Assembly: GCA_945861635.1 (NCBI GenBank)
Contig: CAMAWH010000020.1
Span: 1 to 64,000, forward strand
Length of the DNA: 64,000 nucleotides
Source: Klebsiella pneumoniae
Lineage (GTDB): Bacteria; Myxococcota_A; UBA796; SXON01
Reading direction: 5' to 3'
Position numbers and translations under genes: made by a program. The notes beneath the pieces are model-generated. The model was given only the letters and a program-made list of their open reading frames with translations, had not been told where the DNA came from and searched no databases. Each line of letters starts with the position of its first letter. Within the stretch, counting starts at the first letter, position 1. Positions 8,113 to 16,865 of this stretch are shown piece after piece.

Positions 8113-8860
8113 CATGCAGCTCGAAGACGCAGCGATTGCCGAGATCACGGATACGGACAAAGGCTATTTCATCGACATTGGCGACACCAATGGCGACGGC
8201 GTCAACGACTACGGCCTGTCACAAAACAGTGATCGGGACGAGAGCTATCACGCTTGGGCGCTGGTGTTTCTCGGTCCGCTTGCGGGCGCCGTGCCCACAA
8301 ATTCCGCCGAGACCCGAGTGCGCCCCGGTACAGCCGACAGTGACGCTTGCTGCTTTCCCAAGGCCGGTGATGACGCCGACGGCGACGGCTATGCCGATGT
8401 GCTGATTGGCAACGGGCAGTACGCACCCGACGACTCCAAACAGCCGTGGGCCGGCGCCCGCGGGTTGCTGGCCACTCTCAACGGTCCGCTCTCACAAGGT
8501 GACGTCGACATGATGGCGTCGGCCAGCGCGACCTTCGTGTGCGAGGGTCGGGACTTTCTCGGCACGCGGGCCGCACTCCTAGACGTCACGGCAGACGGCG
8601 TCGATGACGTCACAGCCAGCTCCTCGTTGAACTCGGCACTGGGAGCGATTGTCTGGGCCGGTCCGTTCACCGGTCGCCTCGGCGAGGCCGAAGCCGTGAC
8701 GACGATTGACTCCGACCACGACGTCCGCACGGTATACACGGACAACCTCGCGATCGGTGACGTGGACAACGACGGCAATCCCGACCTTCTCATGGGTCGT
8801 AAAATGGTGTGGGATGATCCGGTGACCTATGACACCCTAATCTTCCTTGGTCCGTTTTGA
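7995..8860 (+). pseudogene. 5'-truncated FG-GAP/VCBS repeat protein
   Basis: From about 7995 the frame reads ADANADGVGDILLGRGEDR and continues to a stop at 8860. It includes DTNGDGVNDYGLS, DDADGDGYADVLIGNG, DVTADGVDDVTASSS and DVDNDGNPDLLMGRK. These are Ca-binding FG-GAP/VCBS beta-propeller blades, normally found on secreted proteins. No signal peptide or ribosome site lies at its start; the nearest ATG is 8066. The N-terminal half is missing or sits in another frame. A fuller relative is at 57540. It could still be expressed from 8066 as about 264 cytoplasmic residues, but such domains are extracellular, so I treat it as a remnant. Confidence 0.6.
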
Positions 8861-8955
8861 GTTGCGGCGCCCCACGACCCGTTCGCAGACGATCGTGGCG
8901 TTTCTTTCGGGGAGATCTTGCCTCGCCCATGGAATCATTCAGATCGTCAACAGCA

Positions 8956-8983
8956 TTGACGTTTTGCACGAACACGATAAAAT
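8956..8983 (+). promoter_or_regulatory. Sigma-70-like promoter for a leaderless ATPase gene
   Basis: TTGACG (8956-8961) and TAAAAT (8978-8983) are separated by 16 bp, close to the sigma-70 consensus. The ATG of the next gene is at 8990, where the transcript would be expected to start. There is no Shine-Dalgarno in between. The message is therefore predicted to be leaderless or nearly so. Confidence 0.6.
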
Positions 8984-8989
8984 GCCCGA

Positions 8990-10159
8990 ATGGTTCAGCG
9001 TATTGCCGGTCCTCGCCTCGTCGAACTTGGCAGGTGGTATGGCGTCGTAGCGGTCACGGGGCCGCGTCAGTCCGGAAAGACGACGCTCGCTCGCACAACG
9101 TTTCGCGATCGCCCGTACGCGAGTCTGGAGGATCCCGACACCCGAAGGTTCGCGCTGGCGGACCCGCGTGGCTTCCTCCTTCAGTTCCCCGATGGGGCCG
9201 TGCTCGATGAAGTGCAGCGTGCTCCCGAGTTATTCTCGTATCTACAGGGAATTGTGGACGACGACGGCCGATGCGGCCGCTGGGTGCTCACCGGTTCGCA
9301 GCAATTCGGTCTGGTGGAGCGGATCACTCAGTCGTTGGCCGGGCGCGTCGGGTTCCTCCACCTGCTCCCCTTTTCGGGGCAAGAGCTGTGGGCAACTTCT
9401 CCTCCGCTCACGCTGGAGGAGTCACTTTGGCGAGGATTCTACCCACCCGTCCACGATCGCAACATTCCTCCGCATGTGTGGGGCGCGGACTACCTCACGA
9501 CGTATGTCGAGCGCGATGTCCGCAACGTACTCGACATCGTGGACCTCGACGCTTTCCACCGTTTCGTCCTGAGCTGTGCAAGCCGAACGGGGCAGTTGGT
9601 CAACCTTACGGCGCTCGGGGCGGATTGCGGCATCACGCGGAATACCGCAGCAGCCTGGCTCAACGTGTTGGAGGCGAGCTACCTCGTCTTCCGGCTCCAG
9701 CCCTGGCATCGCAACTTCGGGAAGCGCCTGACAAAGGCACCGAAACTGTATTTCCTCGACACCGGGTTGGCAGCGTGGCTGGCGGGCGTGCGAGACCACG
9801 CGCAGCTCCTCCACGGTGCCATGCGTGGCCCGCTGTTCGAGACCTGGGTCGTCACCGAGTTCCTGAAGAACAAACGGAATCAGTTGGGAACGGAGGAACT
9901 GTACTTCTGGCGTGACAGTGCCGGCGCGGAAATCGACCTCGTTGTCGAGAAGGGTGACCACGTGGCACTCATCGAGTGCAAATCCGGCAGGACGGTGGCG
10001 TCCGATTGGTTTGGAACCCTTGCGCGCGTGCGAACGCTGACCGGTGCGTCGGCGTCCGCCATCGTGTTTGGCGGGGAAGACGGACAGGCGCGCTCGGACA
10101 CCCCCGTGTTCGGGTGGCGGGATATCGCGAGTGTTTTTTCTGCCGCAAAGGTAGCGTAG
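8990..10159 (+). CDS. AAA ATPase with DUF4143 domain
   Basis: A 389-residue protein of the widespread AAA_14/DUF4143 ATPase family. The Walker A is GPRQSGKTT (24-32), the Walker B-like strand is GAVLDEVQRAPE, and WVLTGSQQFGL is sensor-like. The C-terminal part has the DUF4143 pattern (KAPKLYFLDTGLAAWLAG, then FWRDSAGAEIDLVVEKGDHVALIECKSG). The last stretch resembles a PD-(D/E)xK nuclease core: E...D...ECK. The biological role of the family is unknown. It is often found as an accessory, sporadically distributed gene, which fits its place between two disrupted regions. The promoter and leaderless start are described separately. Confidence 0.88.
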   Translation: MVQRIAGPRLVELGRWYGVVAVTGPRQSGKTTLARTTFRDRPYASLEDPDTRRFALADPRGFLLQFPDGAVLDEVQRAPELFSYLQGIVDDDGRCGRWVLTGSQQFGLVERITQSLAGRVGFLHLLPFSGQELWATSPPLTLEESLWRGFYPPVHDRNIPPHVWGADYLTTYVERDVRNVLDIVDLDAFHRFVLSCASRTGQLVNLTALGADCGITRNTAAAWLNVLEASYLVFRLQPWHRNFGKRLTKAPKLYFLDTGLAAWLAGVRDHAQLLHGAMRGPLFETWVVTEFLKNKRNQLGTEELYFWRDSAGAEIDLVVEKGDHVALIECKSGRTVASDWFGTLARVRTLTGASASAIVFGGEDGQARSDTPVFGWRDIASVFSAAKVA

Positions 10160-10597
10160 GCTGAGGTTCGAGCTCTGCCCGGGCGGAGGACATTGCAGGT
10201 GCAACTGACCCTTGATCACATCGTCCCGCAGCGCGTGCGTGCGGGTTCGTCGTGCGCCGAGACGCGAAGTCGGCGGTCCCCCGAAGTGGCGACTCTTCCG
10301 CAAGACGTCGGACTTCGGTTGGGGACCTCCACCGCGTCAGGTGCCGGATGAATCGCGTGGGAGCCAGACGTTCCGGGCGCACGTTCCCGACCCCGGCGAG
10401 GGTGAACATCCGGCTGCGCTCGGCGAGGGGACGGCGGGTCGGACGGGAGCATGGACGCCTTGTGGACCGCCGCCGCCGCGAGTTGCCCCGATGGTTGGAA
10501 GGGCGTGATCGAGGGCCGCGGCGATCCGTGGTGAGGCGGTGCGGCACACGCACCCGCCGCTTGCCACCCGGCGCATCCGCAGTCACACTGCGCCCCG
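10160..10597 (+). other. 438-bp gap with a possible HNH-type fragment
   Basis: No convincing full gene is present. A 50-codon ORF from GTG 10199 to 10351 has a strong GGAGGA site upstream and begins MQLTLDHIVPQ. This matches the DHxVP core of HNH endonucleases, but the rest of the HNH fold does not follow. It could be the remnant of an HNH gene. The remainder is GC-rich, with no repeats or terminator that I can identify, and presumably contains the promoter for the 10598 gene. Confidence 0.3.
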
Positions 10598-12601
10598 ATG
10601 ATGCTGCTCCTTGCCATGGTTTTCGCAGCGTGCGCGCCGCCTCCTGCTGCGGAGGCGCGGGCGGAATCGTGGTCGTGCGTGCTCGCGTCCGATGCCGAAG
10701 CGCCGGCTTCGCTCGACACCGTCGGCTGCTTCGCCGACTTCACCGCCATCGCGGCGAATCCGTTTGACGCCTCGATTCCAGGCGCGCATTCTTCTAAAAC
10801 CGTGATTGATCGCGTCGATGGCGACCACCTGTACTTTACCAACACGAACCTGTTTCCCATTCACTGGGAATTCGCCGCCGCGCACCTTTCCGGCGGCGGC
10901 CTACCCGTCGTCCCGGCGCAGGCGGACTTCAATACCAGCGAATATTACTCCCCCGACCGGCGGTTCCTGCTCGGCGCCGTGACGTGGTACGAAGAACCCA
11001 GGGTGTGGGCCTACGAAATCTCGCCGTACGACACCGCCGGCGCCGAGATGATCACGCAGGCCTACCGGGCCATCGTCAAGAACGCGTATTTCGGCGACCA
11101 CCTGTATTTCCATTCCACCTCCACCGCGGTCGACGTGGTGGCGGCCGATCTACCCCAGGACGTCAAGCAGATCACGACCGACGAGCTGTACGCCGGCATC
11201 ACCTACCAACCGTTGAATCTTGGCACCACCACGGGCCAACTCAAGTTCTGGCGCGCGGCCGATCTCGTCACGGGGTACGCCAACTATCGGGAAGTCGCGG
11301 TGCTCGACGCCATCCCGAACGACATCTCCGTCGTCGCCGGGATCATCTCCGACGAATTCCAAACGCCCCTCTCCCACATCAACGTGCTGTCGCAGAATCG
11401 TGGCACACCGAATATGGGGTTGCATGGGGCTTTTGCCAACGAGGAGCTGCGTGCTCTCGAAGGCAAATGGGTCGAGTTGGAGGTCGGCGCCTTCGACTGG
11501 GAAATTCGGGAGATCACCGTCGAGGAAGCCGATGCGTGGTGGGAAGCGAACAAGCCTGTTCCGCTCGCCATTTCGCCGATGGACCTGAGCGTCACGGACA
11601 TGCCGGAAGCCGAGGATCTGCTCGACCTCGACACCTACGATCTGCGTGGCGCCCTCGACGTCGCCGTGCCCGCGTTCGGCGGCAAGGCGTCCAACATGGG
11701 GGGGATGGTTCACATTGGCGCCGACGTGCCGGTGCCCGATTGCTTTGCGATTCCCGTGTACTACTACAACCAACACATGGAGGAGCATGGGTTGTGGGAG
11801 GAAGCGGCGGAGATGCTGGCGGATGCTGCGTTTCAGTCGGACCCTGCAGCGCGCAGCGACATGCTGACGACGTTCCAGACGCACCTCCTGGAAGCCCCGA
11901 TGAACGCCGAATTCACCGCGGCCCTCACGACGCGCGTTCTGGAGACCTACGGCACCGTCCGCATGCGTTTCCGTTCGTCCACCAACGCGGAAGACCTGGG
12001 AAACTTTACCGGCGCAGGGCTTTACACGTCTGAATCTGGCGATCTCGACGACCCCGACCGCCCGATCGATGTGGCCATCAAGGCGGTGTGGGCCAGCATC
12101 TGGTCGGCCCGCGCGTACGAGGAGCGGGCGTATTGGAGCATCGACCATATGCAGGTTGGAATGGCACTTTTGGTCGAACCGACGTTCGTCGACGAGGAGG
12201 CGAACGGGGTCGCCATTTCCGGCAACATCTTCGATACCAGCGGTGTAGAACCGGCGTTTTACATCAATGCGCAAGACGGGGAGGACTCCGTCGTCATCCC
12301 CGAAGCCGGCGTCACGACCGATCAGATCCTCTACTACTTCGACATGCCCGGCCAGCCCGTCGTCTACCTCGCCCACTCCAACCAGGTCGACGCGGGCGAG
12401 ACGGTCCTCCGCGAGGGGGAGATTCACTCGCTCGGCGTCGCCCTGGCCGCCATTCAGGCGTATTTCCGCCCGGCCTACGGCACGAGCGGCGGATTCTACG
12501 CGATGGACACCGAGTGGAAGTTCGAACGCGATGCCGACCGAAGCAAGCTCTACATGAAGCAGGCGCGCCCCTATCCAGGGTGGAATGCCGCGAATGATTA
12601 G
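10598..12601 (+). CDS. Exported PEP/pyruvate-binding (dikinase-type) lipoprotein with permuted domains
   Basis: A 667-residue protein opening with MMLLLAMVFAACAPPP, a lipobox-like leader with Cys12. Residues about 235-315 resemble the swivelling phosphohistidine domain of PEP-utilising enzymes: TPLSHINVLSQNRGTPN with candidate His260. Residues about 355-665 resemble the ATP-grasp PEP/pyruvate-binding domain (FGGKASNMGGM, MRFRSSTNAEDLGNFTGAG, VWASIWSARAYEERAYW). In PEP synthase, PPDK and rifampin phosphotransferase the ATP-grasp domain comes first; here the order is reversed and no PEP barrel is present. An ATP-dependent phosphotransfer module outside the cytoplasm is unexpected, so the acceptor and the nucleotide source are open questions. 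The next gene overlaps its end by 17 bp. Confidence 0.8.
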   Translation: MMLLLAMVFAACAPPPAAEARAESWSCVLASDAEAPASLDTVGCFADFTAIAANPFDASIPGAHSSKTVIDRVDGDHLYFTNTNLFPIHWEFAAAHLSGGGLPVVPAQADFNTSEYYSPDRRFLLGAVTWYEEPRVWAYEISPYDTAGAEMITQAYRAIVKNAYFGDHLYFHSTSTAVDVVAADLPQDVKQITTDELYAGITYQPLNLGTTTGQLKFWRAADLVTGYANYREVAVLDAIPNDISVVAGIISDEFQTPLSHINVLSQNRGTPNMGLHGAFANEELRALEGKWVELEVGAFDWEIREITVEEADAWWEANKPVPLAISPMDLSVTDMPEAEDLLDLDTYDLRGALDVAVPAFGGKASNMGGMVHIGADVPVPDCFAIPVYYYNQHMEEHGLWEEAAEMLADAAFQSDPAARSDMLTTFQTHLLEAPMNAEFTAALTTRVLETYGTVRMRFRSSTNAEDLGNFTGAGLYTSESGDLDDPDRPIDVAIKAVWASIWSARAYEERAYWSIDHMQVGMALLVEPTFVDEEANGVAISGNIFDTSGVEPAFYINAQDGEDSVVIPEAGVTTDQILYYFDMPGQPVVYLAHSNQVDAGETVLREGEIHSLGVALAAIQAYFRPAYGTSGGFYAMDTEWKFERDADRSKLYMKQARPYPGWNAAND

Positions 12602-13550
12602 CCTCCTTCTGGCTTGCGGAAGCATGGAAGGCGCGCCAAGCGACGCGCCGGGAGACACGGCCGTGGACGCAGGCATCCCCGCGCCCGAGGGCGATCCGGC
12701 CACGATTCCCCTCGCCGGCGCGTGTCCGCTTGCGACGCGTTTCGGCGGCTTCACGGTCGAGGTGAATCCCGACTACTCCGCCATCGACGGCAAGGTTCTC
12801 GCTGCGGTGGTGCCCGTCACCGTGCTCACGGAGGTTGCGACGGACGGCGAGTGTCGCCTCCACCGAAAGGAAAATCCCTGGTGCGACCCCGCCTGTGCCG
12901 GCGACGAGACCTGCGATCTCACCGAAGTGTGCATCGACTACCCCCTGGCCGTGGACCTGGGGGACGTCACGATTGCGGGGCTTGTCGAGGATGTACGTCT
13001 CACTCCCGCCGTGCCCGGCTATCGGTATTTTGACACCGAGCTGGACCACCCAACGGTTGTGCCGGGTGCCCTCGTTGAGCTGCGCACGGCAGGGGGCGCG
13101 TTCGAACCCGTCCGCCTCCACGGCGTCGGCGTCGAACCGCTCACCATGACGGAAACGGAGTGGACGCTCACCCGAGATCAGGCGTTCACCGTGCATTGGA
13201 ACGGCCCGACGGCCGCCGTCCGCTCGCATGTGCTGTTGGCCCTTTCGGTGGACCAGCACGGCGTCACGCCCGGTTCCATCTCGTGCGAATTTGTGGACGA
13301 CGGGGAAGGGGAGATCCCCGCCACGCTCGTCCGTGCCATGCTTGACGCGGGCGTGACGGGATACCCAAACGGCCGCCTGTCGCGACAGACCGTCGATAGC
13401 GTGGGGATTGGGGAGGGTTGCATGGACCTGTCGGTGACGTACCCGCTGCTGGCCGACCGAGTCAACGTGTCGGGCCATACGCCCTGCAAGCAGCTCAACG
13501 ACTGCCCCCCCGGCCACCCGTGCGACCTTGCGACCGAGACGTGTGAATAG
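12585..13550 (+). CDS. Cys-containing lipoprotein, unknown function
   Basis: I do not recognise a named family. The leader MPRMISLLLACGSMEG has a lipobox with Cys11. If translation starts at the internal ATG (12594), the leader is only 7 residues before Cys. A low-complexity Asp/Pro/Gly linker follows. The body contains a Cys-rich knot (ECRLHRKENPWCDPACAGDE, then CDLTEVC) and a second at the C-terminus (CKQLNDCPPGHPCDLATETC), probably disulfide-bonded in the periplasm or at the surface. It overlaps the PEP/pyruvate-binding lipoprotein gene by 17 bp, so the two are probably co-expressed and may act together. Confidence 0.7.
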   Translation: MPRMISLLLACGSMEGAPSDAPGDTAVDAGIPAPEGDPATIPLAGACPLATRFGGFTVEVNPDYSAIDGKVLAAVVPVTVLTEVATDGECRLHRKENPWCDPACAGDETCDLTEVCIDYPLAVDLGDVTIAGLVEDVRLTPAVPGYRYFDTELDHPTVVPGALVELRTAGGAFEPVRLHGVGVEPLTMTETEWTLTRDQAFTVHWNGPTAAVRSHVLLALSVDQHGVTPGSISCEFVDDGEGEIPATLVRAMLDAGVTGYPNGRLSRQTVDSVGIGEGCMDLSVTYPLLADRVNVSGHTPCKQLNDCPPGHPCDLATETCE

Positions 13551-13557
13551 GAGCGCC

Positions 13558-15084
13558 ATGCTGACTTTCCTGATTTTCGCCTGCGCACCGTCGATCCCGG
13601 AGGTCAAGAGCACCGGCGACGGCGATCCATGGGCCGAATCGGGTGACTCCGGTGATGCGGAGGACACGGGGGATACAGCCGACTCTGAGGATAGCGGCTT
13701 TGACACCGCACTTTGCGTCGACGTGGCGCCCCTTCCCGTCGAGTCCAGCTACATCAAGGGCATCCAAAACAGTGAGGACTTCGCGTTCGATCTCGATGGA
13801 ACCCTCGTCAACGTGAATCAACGCGGCGCGCTGGTCCGCCAGACCAAGGCCGGCGACAGCGAGATCATCGTGCCGAACGTCGGGATTTCGGCGGGCATCC
13901 GTATGCTGCCCAACGGCGACGTCGCCTTCAACAACGTCGAAACCAACACCATCGACCGCGTGACCATGGCCGGCGAAACGTCGCTCATCGTCGCTGGCCT
14001 GAACTACCCGAACGGCCTCGCGCTCGGCATGGATGGCTGGTTGTATGTGGCGGAAAACGGAGCTGGGCGCGTTCGTCGCGTGAATCCCGACAGTGGCGAG
14101 TACGACATCCTGGCGGAAGGCCTGTACCAGCCGAACGGGCTCGCGTTCTCCCCCGACTTCACCACCTTGTACGTGGGGAGTTTCGGTGGCGGCGTGATCT
14201 GGGCCATCGACCGCGCCGACGACGATACCTTTGGCAGCGCCCGTGTCTACGGCACGACGCCGGACGCGCCCGGCATCCCCAAGGATGACTGCTACGACCT
14301 TTCGCTGGGAGACGCATGTTTCATCGCGATGACCGGGGGTGTCGGTGTGTGTGAGGACCACGGCGGCACCTCACTCTGCACCGTCGATCGCGACACCGCG
14401 GCTTGCGACGGTCGCGACGACGGTGACGCATGCGCAACGACGCTGCTCGACGAAACCCTGACGAGCGTCTGCGTGGAGGACGCCGGCACGGGAGAGGTGT
14501 ACTGCTCGCGCGTGGACATCGATCGCCTCACGGCATGCGCGGCCGCCACAGTGTATGGGGAGTGCAAATACCGGGCGGAGGACGGCTACTGTTACCCCAC
14601 GTGGGAGGGCGGCTTGGCGTGCGTGGGCAACACGGAAGCCAACGACATGTACATCGCCGACTGCCAAACCCGCGAAGTCGGGGAGGCCTGCACCGTTGCC
14701 AATCCCGCAGGTCCCGACAAGGGCATCTGCACCGACTACTCGGAGTACGGATACCCCGATCTCTACTGCATTCCGGAGTGGTACGGAGAGGGCGGCGGCC
14801 GAGGCGGGCTGGACGCCATCAGCGCCGATGCCTGCGGAAACGTCTATGCGTCCGAGTTCACGGTGGGCACGATCTGGCGGTTCGCGAGTGAGGGTGCGGA
14901 GGCCGAGGATGTCGTGAAACTCAACAGCAGTTGGATTCCCAACATGCACTTCGGCCTCGGTGTCGGGGGGTGGGAGAAAGACGAACTGTACGTGATGAAC
15001 CTGGATCGTCCCGGTGTGTATGCGCTGCCGCTCAACGTGGAGGGAACGCCGGACGCCTATGCGGCGCTGGCGGGCGATCCCTGA
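13558..15084 (+). CDS. NHL/SMP-30-like beta-propeller lipoprotein
   Basis: A 508-residue lipoprotein starting at ATG 13558, with AGGAG 4 bases upstream. The leader MLTFLIFACAPSIPE places Cys9 after only eight residues. An acidic Asp-Thr-Gly-Ser linker (GDSGDAEDTGDTADSEDSG) separates the anchor from the body. The body has beta-propeller blades of the SMP-30/NHL type: DFAFDLDGTLVNVN, LNYPNGLALGMDGWLYVAEN, LYQPNGLAFSPDFTTLYVG and ISADACGNVYASEFTVG. A Cys-rich insertion sits in the middle (about residues 245-410, some 20 cysteines), probably disulfide-bonded EGF-like knots. It could be a lactonase or a binding propeller; no catalytic set is evident. It is 7 bp after the previous gene. Confidence 0.75.
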   Translation: MLTFLIFACAPSIPEVKSTGDGDPWAESGDSGDAEDTGDTADSEDSGFDTALCVDVAPLPVESSYIKGIQNSEDFAFDLDGTLVNVNQRGALVRQTKAGDSEIIVPNVGISAGIRMLPNGDVAFNNVETNTIDRVTMAGETSLIVAGLNYPNGLALGMDGWLYVAENGAGRVRRVNPDSGEYDILAEGLYQPNGLAFSPDFTTLYVGSFGGGVIWAIDRADDDTFGSARVYGTTPDAPGIPKDDCYDLSLGDACFIAMTGGVGVCEDHGGTSLCTVDRDTAACDGRDDGDACATTLLDETLTSVCVEDAGTGEVYCSRVDIDRLTACAAATVYGECKYRAEDGYCYPTWEGGLACVGNTEANDMYIADCQTREVGEACTVANPAGPDKGICTDYSEYGYPDLYCIPEWYGEGGGRGGLDAISADACGNVYASEFTVGTIWRFASEGAEAEDVVKLNSSWIPNMHFGLGVGGWEKDELYVMNLDRPGVYALPLNVEGTPDAYAALAGDP

Positions 15085-15117
15085 CTCCTCCCGACGCTGC
15101 GGTTATTCTGCGTCGCG

Positions 15118-16671
15118 ATGCGCACCCAAGCCGCCCTGCTCGCCGTTCTCTCCGTCGCGTGCGGCGGCAACGGTGCAGCGCCCCAATCGCACGCTCGGCC
15201 GAACATCCTCGTCATCGATATCGACACCTTTCGCGCCGATCATCTGGGTGCGATACGCGAGGGTCGGCCGGTCACACCGGCGCTCGACGCGTTGGCTGCG
15301 CGCGGCACCCGATTCACGAATGCGTACAGCCAATCGGGCTGGACGATTCCGGCCTTGGTCAGCAACCTCACCGGCACTCTTCCTGTGGTTATCGCCGCCG
15401 AAGATGGCGAGGTGGCGTGGCGACCCGCCGGAACGCGAGATCTCGCCGAAATCGTGGCGATGTACGGGTATTCGACGGCTGCGTTCTGGGGCACCACCAT
15501 CCCCGGCACGATGGCGGCGGCCATCTCGCCTGCGTTCCAGACGAACTCGGTGCACCAGGGGAAACTTTCCTCGCCGCCGACCCACGAGGTAACGGAGTAC
15601 CTGGCGGATCGCCCCGTGGAACCGTTCTTCGCGTTCGTTCACGACATCGACCTGCACCACCCTACCGCCTACATGACCGAGGATGGGCGTGTGCCCTTCG
15701 ACAACCGAAGCATTCCCCGAGGCGTATCGAACTACCAGGCGATTTTTGATCGCGTGCGCACCTCCGATGGCGACGAAATCGCCGCGCAGACGATGCTCGC
15801 TCGCTACGACGGCGTGATTCACCTCTACGACGCGGCGGTTGGACGCATCCTCGCCGCGCTGGAAGACGCGGGATTGGCCGATCACACCGTCGTCGTGGTC
15901 ACATCCGACCATGGGGAGGACTTCGTGGAACACTCGGTTGCGGAGCACGGCCTGCTCTACGACACCACCCTGCACGTGCCGTTGATCGTTGCTGACCCAG
16001 CGGCGCCGGGCGGACGGACCGTGGACGTCGTGGTCCAGAGCGTTGACCTTGCGCCGACGTTGCTGGCGCGCGCCGGCATTCCCGTCGATCGCAGCATGGA
16101 CGGACGCTCCTACTTGTCGCTGCTCGGCGGTACGGGCGAGGCGGGCGAGGCGCCGTACACCGAGCGGCCCGTTTTCAGCCTGACCGAGGCGTGCCACGTT
16201 TCGCTCCGCACGCGGACGGCCAAGCTGATCCTGCGCGACACCCGCCTCCACGCCGACCGGAGGTGGCAGCCCGTCGGCGGCAAGAACAATGTCGTCGTTA
16301 CGCTGGGTGCGTTTGCCGACGCCCACGACCTCGGGAATGCCCTGCTCGCGGACTGTTCGGGAATCACGGCTCCCGCCGACGCCGTCACGCACACCGAGCG
16401 CGGCCCCGGACCGGAGGAACTCGCCATTGAGCTCTACGACCTCACGACGGATCCGGGGGAGCTGGCCAACCTTGTTTCGGTGCAACCCCAACTGGCCCAG
16501 GAGCTACTCGGGCCGCTGCTGCGCACGTTGGCCGACCGGCGCCGCGCGTTGGCCGGCGCGCAGAAGGAGACCATGACCCCGGCGACGGTGAGGGCGATGA
16601 AAGAGCAGGGCTACTGGGGGCTGTTGCAGCCGGGGGGCGGAGCCGGCACGGGCTCGGGCGGCAGGCGCTGA
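15118..16671 (+). CDS. Sulfatase-fold lipoprotein with Thr at the nucleophile position
   Basis: A 517-residue alkaline-phosphatase-superfamily protein with leader MRTQAALLAVLSVACGGNG (Cys15). Metal-ligand motifs are present: NILVIDIDTFRADHLG with Asp34/Asp36, and VVVTSDHGEDFVEH with Asp-His. Where formylglycine sulfatases have C/S-x-P-x-R before a TG, this protein has TIPALVSNLTG, placing Thr76 at the nucleophile position and lacking the Arg. Thr nucleophiles are known in phosphoglycerol and phosphoethanolamine transferases of the same superfamily. It may therefore be a phosphotransferase or phosphodiesterase rather than a sulfatase. It is the last gene of the 10.6-16.7 kb lipoprotein series. 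Confidence 0.82.
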   Translation: MRTQAALLAVLSVACGGNGAAPQSHARPNILVIDIDTFRADHLGAIREGRPVTPALDALAARGTRFTNAYSQSGWTIPALVSNLTGTLPVVIAAEDGEVAWRPAGTRDLAEIVAMYGYSTAAFWGTTIPGTMAAAISPAFQTNSVHQGKLSSPPTHEVTEYLADRPVEPFFAFVHDIDLHHPTAYMTEDGRVPFDNRSIPRGVSNYQAIFDRVRTSDGDEIAAQTMLARYDGVIHLYDAAVGRILAALEDAGLADHTVVVVTSDHGEDFVEHSVAEHGLLYDTTLHVPLIVADPAAPGGRTVDVVVQSVDLAPTLLARAGIPVDRSMDGRSYLSLLGGTGEAGEAPYTERPVFSLTEACHVSLRTRTAKLILRDTRLHADRRWQPVGGKNNVVVTLGAFADAHDLGNALLADCSGITAPADAVTHTERGPGPEELAIELYDLTTDPGELANLVSVQPQLAQELLGPLLRTLADRRRALAGAQKETMTPATVRAMKEQGYWGLLQPGGGAGTGSGGRR

Positions 16672-16691
16672 CCCATTCTCATTCTGATCGG
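16658..16691 (+). repeat. 34-bp element, inverted partner at 19783-19816
   Basis: The reverse complement of this segment matches 19783-19816 without gaps at about 29 of 34 positions by my hand comparison. It includes an unbroken TGAGAATGGGTCA core. It spans the sulfatase-fold gene's stop codon and the following intergenic region. The two copies flank a 3.1-kb segment in inverted orientation. Confidence 0.55.
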
Positions 16692-16865
16692 ATGCGAACG
16701 GGGCACCTGGGATTTGGGGACCGGGTCGCTGGAGTCCGGGGTACTCGGTCGTCGCACGCTGGATGTCGATGCCACGGGAGAAGCGCGCCTGCTGCCGTGG
16801 TTCGCGCGTCGGCAGCCTGCGAGTCCGACGCGGAGAATGATGCTCCCAACAGACATCCGACCGTT

